DNA of 11,675 bases from Planctomycetales bacterium (GTDB lineage Bacteria; Planctomycetota; Phycisphaerae; SM23-33): contig JAUVIQ010000083.1 in assembly GCA_030592655.1 (NCBI GenBank), positions 1-11,675 of the forward strand. The letters run 5' to 3'. Positions 1 through 5,734 of the stretch are shown here, in pieces (positions within the stretch are counted from its first letter, which is position 1; each line of letters starts with the position of its first letter). The notes under the pieces were generated by a model that was not told where the DNA came from, ran no database searches, and saw only the letters and a program-made list of their open reading frames with translations. A program made the position numbers and the translations under genes.

Positions 1-745
1 CGCCCATACCGATTATCTCAACGCCCGCGTCTCTGGCTACCTCCGTCCAGACGCGATGAACCATATAAACCGCAATCGGGTGAATGGCCGGGCCTGAAAG
101 CCCGCCGGTGCGGTTGGCCAGCACAGGCCTGGCCGTTTCAATGTCGATAACCATCGCGCTGAAAGTGTTCACCAGCGAAAGCGCATCAGCGCCGGCTTCG
201 ACGGCGGCACGGGCCGGCGCGGTAATGTCCGTTACATTCGGCGAAAGTTTGACAATCAGGATTTTATTTCGACAAGCCTTGCGAGCAGCGGCTGTGATTT
301 TGGCGACCTGGTCGCGGTCGGTTCCGAACTGGATCCCGCCTTCTGCCACATTCGGGCAGGAAATATTCAACTCGATGCCCGATATGACTTCGATGTCGTC
401 AAGCCGCTCGATGACAGCCACATATTCGTCGATGCTCGCACCGGCTACATTGACGAACACCGGAACGCCAAGCCGCTCCAGCAACGAGACCTTCTCGGCG
501 AGAAACGCCTCCAGCCCGATATTCGCTAGGCCGATGGCGTTGAGAAGCCCCGCGCGGGTCTCGACGATACGCGGATAATCGTTGCCGGGGCGGGGCGCGG
601 GCGTGATGCTCTTGGTAACGAACGCCCCCAGGCCGCTCAAATCAACGAAGTCGGCGTACTCGTCGGCGTACCCGCACGTACCCGAAGCCGTCATCAACGG
701 ATTGGCCAACTTCACACCAGCAATGTCCACGCTCAAATCAATCAT
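1..745 (-). CDS. pyrD: Dihydroorotate dehydrogenase, class 1B catalytic subunit (3' end cut by window edge)
   Basis: This gene encodes the FMN-containing catalytic subunit that oxidises dihydroorotate to orotate in pyrimidine synthesis, a cytoplasmic enzyme. It is read on the minus strand from the ATG at 745, and 248 codons are visible before the window ends. The start reads MIDLSVDIAGVKLANPLMTA, followed by ASGTCGY, VTKSIT and NAIGLANIG. The NISCPN motif near residue 130 carries the catalytic cysteine in class 1 enzymes, and VKLSPNVTD, SLVNTF and GGLSGPAI follow. This order matches class 1B PyrD, which works with the iron-sulfur flavoprotein PyrK, encoded just upstream here. The usual length is about 300 residues, so roughly 50 are missing off the edge. 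No clear Shine-Dalgarno sequence precedes the ATG; the 42-bp gap to pyrK is mostly a heptamer repeat. The reading frame itself looks intact. Confidence 0.93.
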   Translation of the reverse strand, partial: MIDLSVDIAGVKLANPLMTASGTCGYADEYADFVDLSGLGAFVTKSITPAPRPGNDYPRIVETRAGLLNAIGLANIGLEAFLAEKVSLLERLGVPVFVNVAGASIDEYVAVIERLDDIEVISGIELNISCPNVAEGGIQFGTDRDQVAKITAAARKACRNKILIVKLSPNVTDITAPARAAVEAGADALSLVNTFSAMVIDIETARPVLANRTGGLSGPAIHPIAVYMVHRVWTEVARDAGVEIIGMG

Positions 746-752
746 TGTTCGT

Positions 753-780
753 AATCCGCAATCCGCAATCCACAATCCGC
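753..780. repeat. Heptanucleotide repeat tract, 4 x AATCCGC
   Basis: Four head-to-tail seven-base units (AATCCGC, AATCCGC, AATCCAC, AATCCGC) fill the gap between pyrK and pyrD. Only one base of 28 departs from the consensus. The reverse complement in another phase is GGATTGC, exactly the unit found at 6896-6923, about 6.1 kb away and in the opposite orientation. Confidence 0.9.
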
Positions 781-787
781 AATGAGT

Positions 788-1726
788 TTATTCCCATAAT
801 AATTCGCTCGCGTCGAACACCGGCCCGTCTTTGCAGACGAGTTTGAACATCCATCCGGGCGGTTCGTCGGTTTTGACTTTAATCGCACAGCCTTGGCAGA
901 CGCCCATCCCGCAGGCCATGTGGCGTTCCAGCGCCAGTTGACATTCTATCCTATTGGCGAGGCAAATGTCAGCAACGGCTTTCATCATCGGTTCAGGACC
1001 GCAGGCATAGACGACCAGTTCGTCCGATATAGGTTTTTCCCGCTCAAGCCATTGGGCGAAGGCTTCATGCACCATACCGGTCTGTCAGAGCGAACCGTCG
1101 TCGGTGGTTATCTCGAAGAAGCCTTTTTGCTCTTCGGTCAGCGGCAATGCCGATGCCGTTCGTGCGCCCGCGAAGGCCTTTACGCCCCTGCCAGCGGACG
1201 AGAGCGATTCAGCAAGGTAAATCATCGGCCCGATGCCCGTTCCGCCTCCGATAACCGCTGCCGGCGGTTTATCCTCGCGGATTGTAAAGCCCTTGCCGAG
1301 CGGCCCCAGGATATTGACCTCGTCGCCGATTTCGCGTTCGCAAAGCCAGTTTGAACCGGCTCCGACAACGCGATAGAGAACCTCCAGTTCTGCCGACCCG
1401 TCGGGTGTATCACGTCGCCCAGCCAGGCTGAAAGGCCTCCGCAAGAGCGGTACGCGCTCGAAGAAAAAAAGGGGACGGGAGTCTTTTTCTTTTGAGGAAG
1501 TTTTCACTTCCTCAAAAGAAAAAGACTCCCGTCCCCTTTTTTTCCCCGTGCAGCATTGAATGTTGATGAACTGTCCGGGATGCGTCGGCGGGAAATTCTC
1601 AATCCCCAGGCGGATGAGATAATGTTCCGGGCAAAGGGATTCGTTGGACAGCACGCCGGCTGGGAATATGCCCCTTGTGCGAGGTTCAGCGAGATGTTGC
1701 CTGTTCTGCGATGACGACATCGCCAC
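788..1726 (-). pseudogene. pyrK: Dihydroorotate dehydrogenase electron-transfer subunit, interrupted by an in-frame UGA
   Basis: PyrK passes electrons from PyrD to NAD+ through FAD and a [2Fe-2S] cluster. The frame runs from GTG at 1726 (or ATG at 1720, two codons on) to TAA at 788, with one in-frame TGA at 1085-1087 (codon 214). Before the stop are the FAD-binding RRPFS (residues 96-100) and the nucleotide-binding GGGTGIGPM (160-168). After it come YACGPEPMM and the cluster cysteines C272, C277, C280 and C298 (C-x4-C-x2-C...C). Both halves are in the same frame and join as TTDDGSL-[stop]-QTGMVHEAF, where the family typically has DDGS-x-G, so UGA occupies a glycine position (GGA to TGA by one base). 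Residues 61-88 are encoded by the perfect hairpin at 1463-1544 and have no counterpart that I know of in the family. It may be a decaying gene, a sequencing or assembly error, or a read-through gene. Family identity is near certain; functional status is not. Confidence 0.88.
1463..1544. repeat. Perfect hairpin, 39-bp arms and 4-nt loop, inside pyrK
   Basis: Bases 1463-1501 are the exact reverse complement of 1506-1544, leaving the loop TTTC at 1502-1505. The outer end of each arm is an A/T run next to GGGGAC or GTCCCC. It lies wholly inside the pyrK reading frame and encodes about 28 in-frame residues between the QFINIQC strand and the RRPFS flavin motif. Such a long perfect palindrome suggests a recently acquired REP-like or MITE-like element. 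The outer GGGGAC core is shared with the hairpin at 1739-1826. Confidence 0.9.
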
Positions 1727-1738
1727 AATACTAGAAAA

Positions 1739-1826
1739 GAAAAAGGGGACATTCTACTTTTTTCTCTCCTTTGCCCTTCGCTTATCGTGAAGCGTTGCGA
1801 GAAAAAAGCAGAATGTCCCCTTTTTC
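1739..1826. repeat. Second GGGGAC-type hairpin element, possible terminator of the prepilin gene
   Basis: Bases 1739-1766 pair with 1799-1826: 28 bp with a single mismatch (1756/1809) and a 32-nt loop. The loop holds a smaller palindrome, CGCTT...AAGCG. The ends (GAAAAAGGGGAC and GTCCCCTTTTTC) match the outer core of the hairpin in pyrK, so the two look like members of one family. On the minus strand the stem follows the prepilin stop codon directly and is followed by TTTTTCTTTT, so it could end transcription before pyrK. Confidence 0.8.
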
Positions 1827-2636
1827 CTACGGCTCCCACCAGTACAGGACCGTGTCTTTGTTGGAGCCGGGCTCGTGACCCACCGAGTTTCCGTAGAAGG
1901 CGAATGTGGGATTTTGGCTGAAGCGGTTATTCCAGCCGTCAAGTGCATAGACATTGTTTCCGCCCCATCCGCCGGCGTTCTTTGAACCCATGTTGGGGGC
2001 GGAGTTTATGACCTCGTCCCTGGAGAACCTGACATTTCCGGACACGTAAAGTAGCGTCTCCCCGTTATTTGGATGGTTCGGGCTCCACTCGGACTTGTGA
2101 TAGTATTCGGGGCCACGGTCGCCGAGGATCACAATTCCCTCGTCCATGTGCTTGGCCAGAGGGCACAGATTGACGCCGTCGTCGTAGGGGACCTGGATAC
2201 CGTAGTCGCAATAGTTACCCCCGCTCTCGCCCAGGCCGAATGCTTCCCCAGCCCCGCGATCAGGCTCCTTGTTGTCCGATGAGGGGCAGATGAACATCCC
2301 CCAGGGCACAGAACCGCTCTTCACCAGCAGGCAAAGGTTCTGTTGTGCGCCTGTGCCGAGGGCCGACGCGGTGCATTCATCCCCCATCTTCAGATCGTCC
2401 TTGTAATCGGCGGTCGCCTGGTCGATGTCGGGCAGGATCGGCGGTCGCCTGTTATTCTCGCTGCCGTAAAAGGCCCAGCCTTTGGAGATACCGCTGAGGT
2501 TGGTCATGCAGACTGCCCTATCGGCAGCGTCCCTCGCCCGGCCTAGAGTCGGAAGGAGGATTGAAACCAGAAGGGCGATAATGGAAACTACCACGAGGAG
2601 TTCCACGAGCGTAAAACCTTTCGTCCGTTTCATCAT
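1827..2636 (-). CDS. Prepilin-like secreted protein (type II/IV pilin N-terminus, planctomycete type)
   Basis: This is a 269-residue protein with a class III prepilin leader. The short basic peptide MMKRTKG (cleavage expected after Gly7) is followed by FTLVELLVVVSIIALLVSIL, with the conserved Glu at mature position 5, then a hydrophobic helix continuing to about residue 30. The sequence AVCMTNL after the helix is the C-x2-NL signature common in Planctomycetota pseudopilins of the DUF1559 type. Near the C-terminus NHPNNGETLLYVSGNVRF resembles the 'NH...G..L..dG.V.f' end motif of that group, with Ser-Gly in place of Asp-Gly. The ATG at 2636 is chosen because AGGGAGG lies 5 bases upstream; a longer frame back to 2738 runs through leader repeats and has no such site. 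A prepilin peptidase would process it, and it would be exported across the inner membrane. The precise role is unknown, and planctomycete genomes carry many such paralogs. Confidence 0.85.
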   Translation of the reverse strand: MMKRTKGFTLVELLVVVSIIALLVSILLPTLGRARDAADRAVCMTNLSGISKGWAFYGSENNRRPPILPDIDQATADYKDDLKMGDECTASALGTGAQQNLCLLVKSGSVPWGMFICPSSDNKEPDRGAGEAFGLGESGGNYCDYGIQVPYDDGVNLCPLAKHMDEGIVILGDRGPEYYHKSEWSPNHPNNGETLLYVSGNVRFSRDEVINSAPNMGSKNAGGWGGNNVYALDGWNNRFSQNPTFAFYGNSVGHEPGSNKDTVLYWWEP

Positions 2637-2641
2637 TGTTG

Positions 2642-2648
2642 CCTCCCT
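2642..2648 (-). promoter_or_regulatory. Ribosome binding site AGGGAGG that fixes the prepilin start
   Basis: On the minus strand AGGGAGG lies 5 bases before the ATG at 2636. This is the strongest Shine-Dalgarno sequence in the window and shows that the upstream in-frame extension to 2738 is leader, not protein. Confidence 0.75.
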
Positions 2649-2663
2649 GCGCCTGTCAAAAGA

Positions 2664-2783
2664 GAATATAGAATATCGAATTTCGAAGTGAAAGAAGAAA
2701 GATGTTTTCGAGGGATGTTTTTTACTTCGAAATTCCACGTAGTGGTGCTATGCACAAAATTCTCTGTTCGATATTCGACATTC
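2664..2783. repeat. Paired GAA-type heptamer tracts and hairpin in the prepilin leader
   Basis: Two tracts of four heptamers face each other. At 2664-2691 on the plus strand the units are GAATATA, GAATATC, GAATTTC and GAAGTGA. At 2756-2783, read on the minus strand, they are GAATGTC, GAATATC, GAACAGA and GAATTTT. Between them bases 2678-2689 and 2724-2735 form a perfect 12-bp inverted repeat (core AATTTCGAAGT). Any minus-strand transcript starting near 2790 would carry the whole structure in its 5' leader, ending about 30 bases before the prepilin ribosome binding site. Confidence 0.75.
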
Positions 2784-2794
2784 TCTTATGTCGT

Positions 2795-2800
2795 ATTATA
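2795..2800 (-). promoter_or_regulatory. Candidate -10 box (TATAAT) for the prepilin gene
   Basis: A perfect TATAAT lies on the minus strand directly after the 2804-2842 hairpin and about 160 bases before the prepilin start. No convincing -35 is seen at 16-18 bases, because the hairpin occupies that position. This makes it a weak promoter call. Confidence 0.3.
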
Positions 2801-2803
2801 CCA

Positions 2804-2842
2804 CCACAGCCCACGGAGAAGGAGAAACGCCGTGGGCTGTGG
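2804..2842. terminator. 13-bp perfect GC-rich hairpin downstream of the PEP-CTERM gene
   Basis: Bases 2804-2816 and 2830-2842 are exact reverse complements (CCACAGCCCACGG) with a 13-nt loop. The stem lies about 30 bases past the PEP-CTERM stop codon. No T-run follows on the minus strand, so it is not a textbook intrinsic terminator. It could still pause transcription or stabilise the 3' end of the mRNA. Confidence 0.5.
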
Positions 2843-2850
2843 GGTAAAAC

Positions 2851-2878
2851 CAATTTCCAATTGTCAATTGGCAGTTAA
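2851..2878. repeat. Heptamer tract CAATTTC/CAATTGT/CAATTGG/CAGTTAA
   Basis: Four seven-base units run from the hairpin into the PEP-CTERM stop codon (2875-2877), which lies in the fourth, diverged unit. The sequence belongs to the same AAATTGG-like family as the tracts at 8633-8777. Confidence 0.8.
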
Positions 2879-3867
2879 CGTCGCTTCCGGCGGATGAGAA
2901 CGCCAATTCCGCCGAGGCCAAGAAGTACCATCGTCGCCGGTTCGGGAACGTAGGTTACCTTAACGTAAGCGTCAATGGTATCGTCGTCCGTACCGACATT
3001 TGTATCGATGGTCCAGTAATCGGCGCCCCACTGGGTTCCGCCGATGGCGTCTTCTGCCTTCAACGTCGGCAGGCCGTTCAGATAGTCGGCTACAAGCAGC
3101 GTATATTCCTGGTTCAGCACGGGTGTGCCTTCCATGTCGATTTCGCTGCTGAAGGCGGCCTCGTCGCCGACGTTTATCTGGGAGATGTTGGCCCCGACAA
3201 CCTCGGCTATCAGCGTGCCGGTCTGCGTATAGTCTCCGTTCACGGTGATGGTCCCGCCTGCGCCCTTGACATGGAAGGTGCCTTCGACGTTAAGGATATT
3301 AGCGGCACGGCTCTGGTGGAACTCCCCACCGTAGATCTTGTAAGTCGCTCCGACATTAATATTGAGGTTTTCCAGATCGGCTTCCCCGCCGCTCTGTTCA
3401 ACCAGGCCGGAAGAGAGATTGCCGGTCCCACCACTGTAAGAATGGTAAAGTTCACCGCCCTTTAAGTAGTACGTCCCGCCGGAGACAAGGGTAAAGCCGG
3501 GCCTGTACAGATAGTGCTGCCCTCCTTCGTGGGTGATGGTGCTGTTGGCATAGACGGTCGTGTTTCGGGTCTGGAGGGAATAGGATAGGCCGAGATCGTA
3601 GATTTCGAGGTGACCGGTGCCGCCGGCACTGTCTCCAACAATCAAAGTATATGCTAAAGCCGCTACGCTGGAGCTGGAGATCACGGCGGTCCCGCCGTCC
3701 ACTATGGATCCGGAGTGACCGGAAGCGCCTGTCGGGACACCGTCATCCCAGTTCTCGGCTGTGAACCAGTCGCTACCCTCGGACCCGTCCCATGTGGTGT
3801 CAGCCCACGCCGAGCCGGCCAGGGCCAATACTGCCGCTACTGCCAATACAATCGTTACATTTCTCAT
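2875..3867 (-). CDS. PEP-CTERM sorted, secreted beta-rich surface protein
   Basis: This is a 330-residue exported protein. Residues 1-22 are a Sec signal peptide (MRNV, hydrophobic stretch, then GSAWA before Asp). The C-terminus from residue 307 is a full PEP-CTERM sorting signal: VPEPATM, a hydrophobic helix rich in Leu and Gly, and the basic tail RRKRR. Such proteins are usually processed by an exosortase and end at the cell surface or in extracellular polymer. The body starts with TTWDGSEGSDWFTAENWDDG, a W...ENW module frequent in planctomycete surface proteins. It continues with Gly/Thr/Ser-rich stretches (GGTYYLKGGEL, GATYKIYGGEF, GTFHVKGAGG) that look like right-handed beta-helix rungs. 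No catalytic motif is evident. The ATG at 3867 has AAGGAGAG five bases upstream, and a consensus promoter lies about 180 bases upstream. The gene is divergent from the XylR-like regulator. Substrate or binding role is unknown. Confidence 0.88.
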   Translation of the reverse strand: MRNVTIVLAVAAVLALAGSAWADTTWDGSEGSDWFTAENWDDGVPTGASGHSGSIVDGGTAVISSSSVAALAYTLIVGDSAGGTGHLEIYDLGLSYSLQTRNTTVYANSTITHEGGQHYLYRPGFTLVSGGTYYLKGGELYHSYSGGTGNLSSGLVEQSGGEADLENLNINVGATYKIYGGEFHQSRAANILNVEGTFHVKGAGGTITVNGDYTQTGTLIAEVVGANISQINVGDEAAFSSEIDMEGTPVLNQEYTLLVADYLNGLPTLKAEDAIGGTQWGADYWTIDTNVGTDDDTIDAYVKVTYVPEPATMVLLGLGGIGVLIRRKRR

Positions 3868-3956
3868 CTTTACTCTCCTTTTCTCAAAAAGTTTCTCAAA
3901 ATGTTCCCGACGGACCTCCCGCCGGTTTTAGAAAATTCTCAATCCTCACTCCGCCG

Positions 3957-3977
3957 TTCGACTTCGCTCACGACAGG
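3957..3977. repeat. Short dispersed repeat with TTCGACTTCGCTC core
   Basis: The 21-base stretch beginning TTCGACTTCGCTCACGACAG sits in the transcribed leader of the PEP-CTERM gene. From memory, very similar sequences (TTCGACTTCGCTCAGGACA-type) are scattered in intergenic DNA of many environmental bacteria. Only one copy is present here, so the repeat call rests on that recollection. Confidence 0.35.
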
Positions 3978-4049
3978 CAATCGATTCGCCTCCTTCCTTC
4001 TTCCGATAAGATTCACATTTGATTTCTTGTCTCACTCGCTTCATTATAC

Positions 4050-4077
4050 ATTATACCTGATATTTGAATTGTGTCAA
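4050..4077 (-). promoter_or_regulatory. Consensus sigma70-type promoter for the PEP-CTERM gene
   Basis: On the minus strand TTGACA (4072-4077) and TATAAT (4050-4055) are both perfect consensus hexamers with 16-bp spacing. A second TATAAT overlaps slightly downstream (4043-4048). Transcription would begin near 4043, giving a leader of about 175 bases before the ATG at 3867. Confidence 0.75.
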
Positions 4078-4081
4078 GATC

Positions 4082-4112
4082 ACTTTGCGGACGGTATTAT
4101 CAAACTTTGCGA
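4082..4112. promoter_or_regulatory. Tandem direct repeats ACTTTGCGR, operator-like
   Basis: ACTTTGCGG at 4082-4090 and ACTTTGCGA at 4104-4112 are direct repeats 22 bp apart, about two helical turns. The first ends four bases from the -35 box of the PEP-CTERM promoter. AraC/XylR-family proteins typically bind direct half-sites about 21 bp apart next to the -35, and such a regulator is encoded divergently at 4439. The link to that regulator is inference. Confidence 0.45.
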
Positions 4113-4134
4113 CAGTGGTAAAACCGGAAAAAAA

Positions 4135-4411
4135 CAGAGATAGCGGGATTACAGGATTATGGGGATTTTGATTTTGGAAGAAGAAGAAAAAGAGACAGAA
4201 TAGCGGGATTACAGGGATTACAGGATTACGGGGATTTTAAGATTATAGGATAAAATTTAAAGACCATAACAAAATGAACCGCAGGCGGCGGTGAATTTCT
4301 TTTTTTATATGCTCTAAAAAGGAAATCCCTATAATCCTGTAATCCCTGTAATCCCGCTATTCTGTTTCTTTTTCTTCTTCTTCCAACAAGATTGGAATCT
4401 CGCTATCTCTG
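4135..4411. repeat. Long imperfect inverted repeat built of GGGATTAC-like units
   Basis: Bases 4174-4237 and 4323-4386 are reverse complements over 64 positions with three mismatches. Outer arms 4135-4150 and 4396-4411 pair over 16 positions with one mismatch. The loop is about 85 bases. Each arm contains AGCGGGATTACAGGGATTAC and a purine tract GGAAGAAGAAGAAAAAG. The left arm also carries a direct repeat of TAGCGGGATTACAGG (4141-4155 and 4201-4215). The element ends 27 bases before the regulator's ATG. It resembles a non-autonomous palindromic element; no transposase is nearby. Confidence 0.85.
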
Positions 4412-4438
4412 CTGCTTATCAGCAAAAGGAGACCGGAA

Positions 4439-5632
4439 ATGACGAAGAGAAAAAAGTCGAAAAAGGAAGCCGGAATAATCCTGATGGACATACCATGGGA
4501 TCTGTATTTCGGGCGCCAGGTACAGCATGGCGTCTGCCGATACGCCTGGCCTGCTCGCCCGTGGGTGCTCCATCACGTATGGGATCTGGATGTCATTAAA
4601 CAGAGGATGCAGGATGCCGACGCGGTCGGGATGATTTCGATGCGGCAGCCGGCCGACTGTGCTGCTGATGCGCGTCGTTACGGCCTGGCGGTGGTGGGCG
4701 TGGGGAAATGGGCGCCGGAGCACAAAGACCTCACTCTGGCGTACGTCGATGTCGATCCGAAGGCGATAGGCAAGGCAGCGGCGGAGCATTTTATCGAGCG
4801 AGGCTTTCGCAACTTTGGAATGTTCCCCTGGGACGAAAACTACCACAGTCGGTATCGCGGCGAGTCCTTTGTCGCGGCGCTTCGTCGTAAGAAATTTCCC
4901 TGCGACGTTTTCGAGCGCGGTAAGGAATACCCGCCGCACGATGGGCCGATGCCGGCGGCATCAGGCGGTTCCGAACAGATTCGCCGTTGGTTGGCGGGCC
5001 TGCCCAAGCCGCTGGGGGTGTTCTGCATCGACGATTCGATGGGGGTGTGGGTCTGCGAAGTGTGCCGGCGAACCGGCGTCCGCGTCCCCGAAGAAGTCGC
5101 CGTCCTCAGCGCCGACGACGACGATATGTTTTGCAGCATAGTTTATCCGCATCTTTCCAGTATCGCCGTCCCTGCCGAGCAGGTCGGTTTCGAAGCGGCC
5201 AGGTTGCTGGACGCGATGCTCAGCGGCAGAAAACCGCCCAAACGCCCCGTCATGTTGCCCCCGATGGACGTAACGACGCGACACTCCACGGACGTAATGG
5301 CCATTGAGGATATCTTTGTCATTGAGGCAGTGCGGTTCATCCGCGAAAACGCCCAAAGAGGTATCCGGGTCGAAGAAGTAGCCGAAGCGGTGTCGATGTC
5401 GCGCCGAGCGCTGGAGCGGCGGTTTCGCAAGTTAATCGGGCGAAGCCCCTTTACTGAGATTCGTCGAGTGCAGATCGAAAGGGTCAAGATGCTGCTTGCC
5501 CGGACTGATGAGACACTCGAGACCCTTGCGCCTGAATGCGGGTTCAGTAGTGTTGCTCGCATGGCGCCGGCATTCAAGGACGCCACAGGTATGACGCTCG
5601 GCGGATACCGAAGGCAATTCCGCAGCAGATGA
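4439..5632 (+). CDS. XylR-like AraC-family transcriptional regulator with sugar-binding domain
   Basis: This 397-residue regulator has two parts. Residues about 10-285 form a LacI/periplasmic-binding-protein-like domain: IILMDIPWDLYFGRQVQHGV, YVDVDPKAIGKAAAEHFIERGF, GVFCIDDSMGVWVCEVCRRTGVRVPEEVAVL, and SSIAVPAEQVGFEAARLLDAML. Residues about 295-397 are a C-terminal AraC-type double helix-turn-helix (VEEVAEAVSMSRRALERRF, then the second helix-turn-helix around ECGFSSVARMAPAFKDATG and YRRQF). This order is that of XylR and related carbohydrate-sensing regulators, where sugar binding in the N-domain controls DNA binding. The effector cannot be told from sequence. ATG 4439 has AAGGAG seven bases upstream. 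The gene ends in TGA, is divergent from the PEP-CTERM gene, and is the best candidate to act on the direct repeats at 4082-4112. No sugar-metabolism gene lies in the window. Confidence 0.9.
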   Translation: MTKRKKSKKEAGIILMDIPWDLYFGRQVQHGVCRYAWPARPWVLHHVWDLDVIKQRMQDADAVGMISMRQPADCAADARRYGLAVVGVGKWAPEHKDLTLAYVDVDPKAIGKAAAEHFIERGFRNFGMFPWDENYHSRYRGESFVAALRRKKFPCDVFERGKEYPPHDGPMPAASGGSEQIRRWLAGLPKPLGVFCIDDSMGVWVCEVCRRTGVRVPEEVAVLSADDDDMFCSIVYPHLSSIAVPAEQVGFEAARLLDAMLSGRKPPKRPVMLPPMDVTTRHSTDVMAIEDIFVIEAVRFIRENAQRGIRVEEVAEAVSMSRRALERRFRKLIGRSPFTEIRRVQIERVKMLLARTDETLETLAPECGFSSVARMAPAFKDATGMTLGGYRRQFRSR

Positions 5633-5678
5633 GACGCCCGTGCTACGTATTCGGCCAGTTTCAGTAATTTATAAAATC

Positions 5679-5708
5679 TTGCAGTTTTTCGGCTTGTGTC
5701 TGTACAAT
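5679..5708 (+). promoter_or_regulatory. Candidate promoter for pilT
   Basis: TTGCAG (5679-5684) and TACAAT (5703-5708) are spaced by 18 bp in the 102-bp gap after the regulator gene. Each hexamer keeps most of the sigma70 consensus. A start about 20 bases before the pilT TTG would follow. Confidence 0.4.
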
Positions 5709-5734
5709 GCCCCGCAGGGTAAGAGGAGTGATAA

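Larger units (their letters stand above)
3868..4438. other. Divergent intergenic region between the PEP-CTERM gene and the XylR-like regulator
   Basis: No credible gene lies in these 571 bases. They hold, in order, the PEP-CTERM ribosome binding site (3873-3880), a short dispersed repeat (3957-3977), the PEP-CTERM promoter (4050-4077), a tandem operator-like pair (4082-4112) and a long inverted repeat (4135-4411). The ribosome binding site of the regulator (AAGGAG, 4426-4431, seven bases from its ATG) closes the region. No clear promoter for the regulator could be picked out; the inverted repeat occupies where it would be. Confidence 0.7.

Noticed and set aside
84..578. 164-codon plus-strand open frame
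   Set aside because: It is antisense to pyrD, whose minus-strand translation shows clear family motifs.
1085..1087. UGA read as glycine throughout the genome, as in code 25 of Gracilibacteria/SR1
   Set aside because: All other genes here (pyrD, prepilin, PEP-CTERM, regulator, pilT, GspE-like, CvpA-like, RhuM) are free of in-frame TGA, and the regulator ends with TGA. A recoded genome should show many internal TGA codons.
788..1726. Frameshift between two pyrK halves
   Set aside because: Codon counting shows both halves in the same frame, separated only by the TGA and three codons before the next ATG.
2804..2842. Classical rho-independent terminator
   Set aside because: The stem is strong but no T-run follows on the minus strand, so it is listed only as a tentative terminator-type hairpin.
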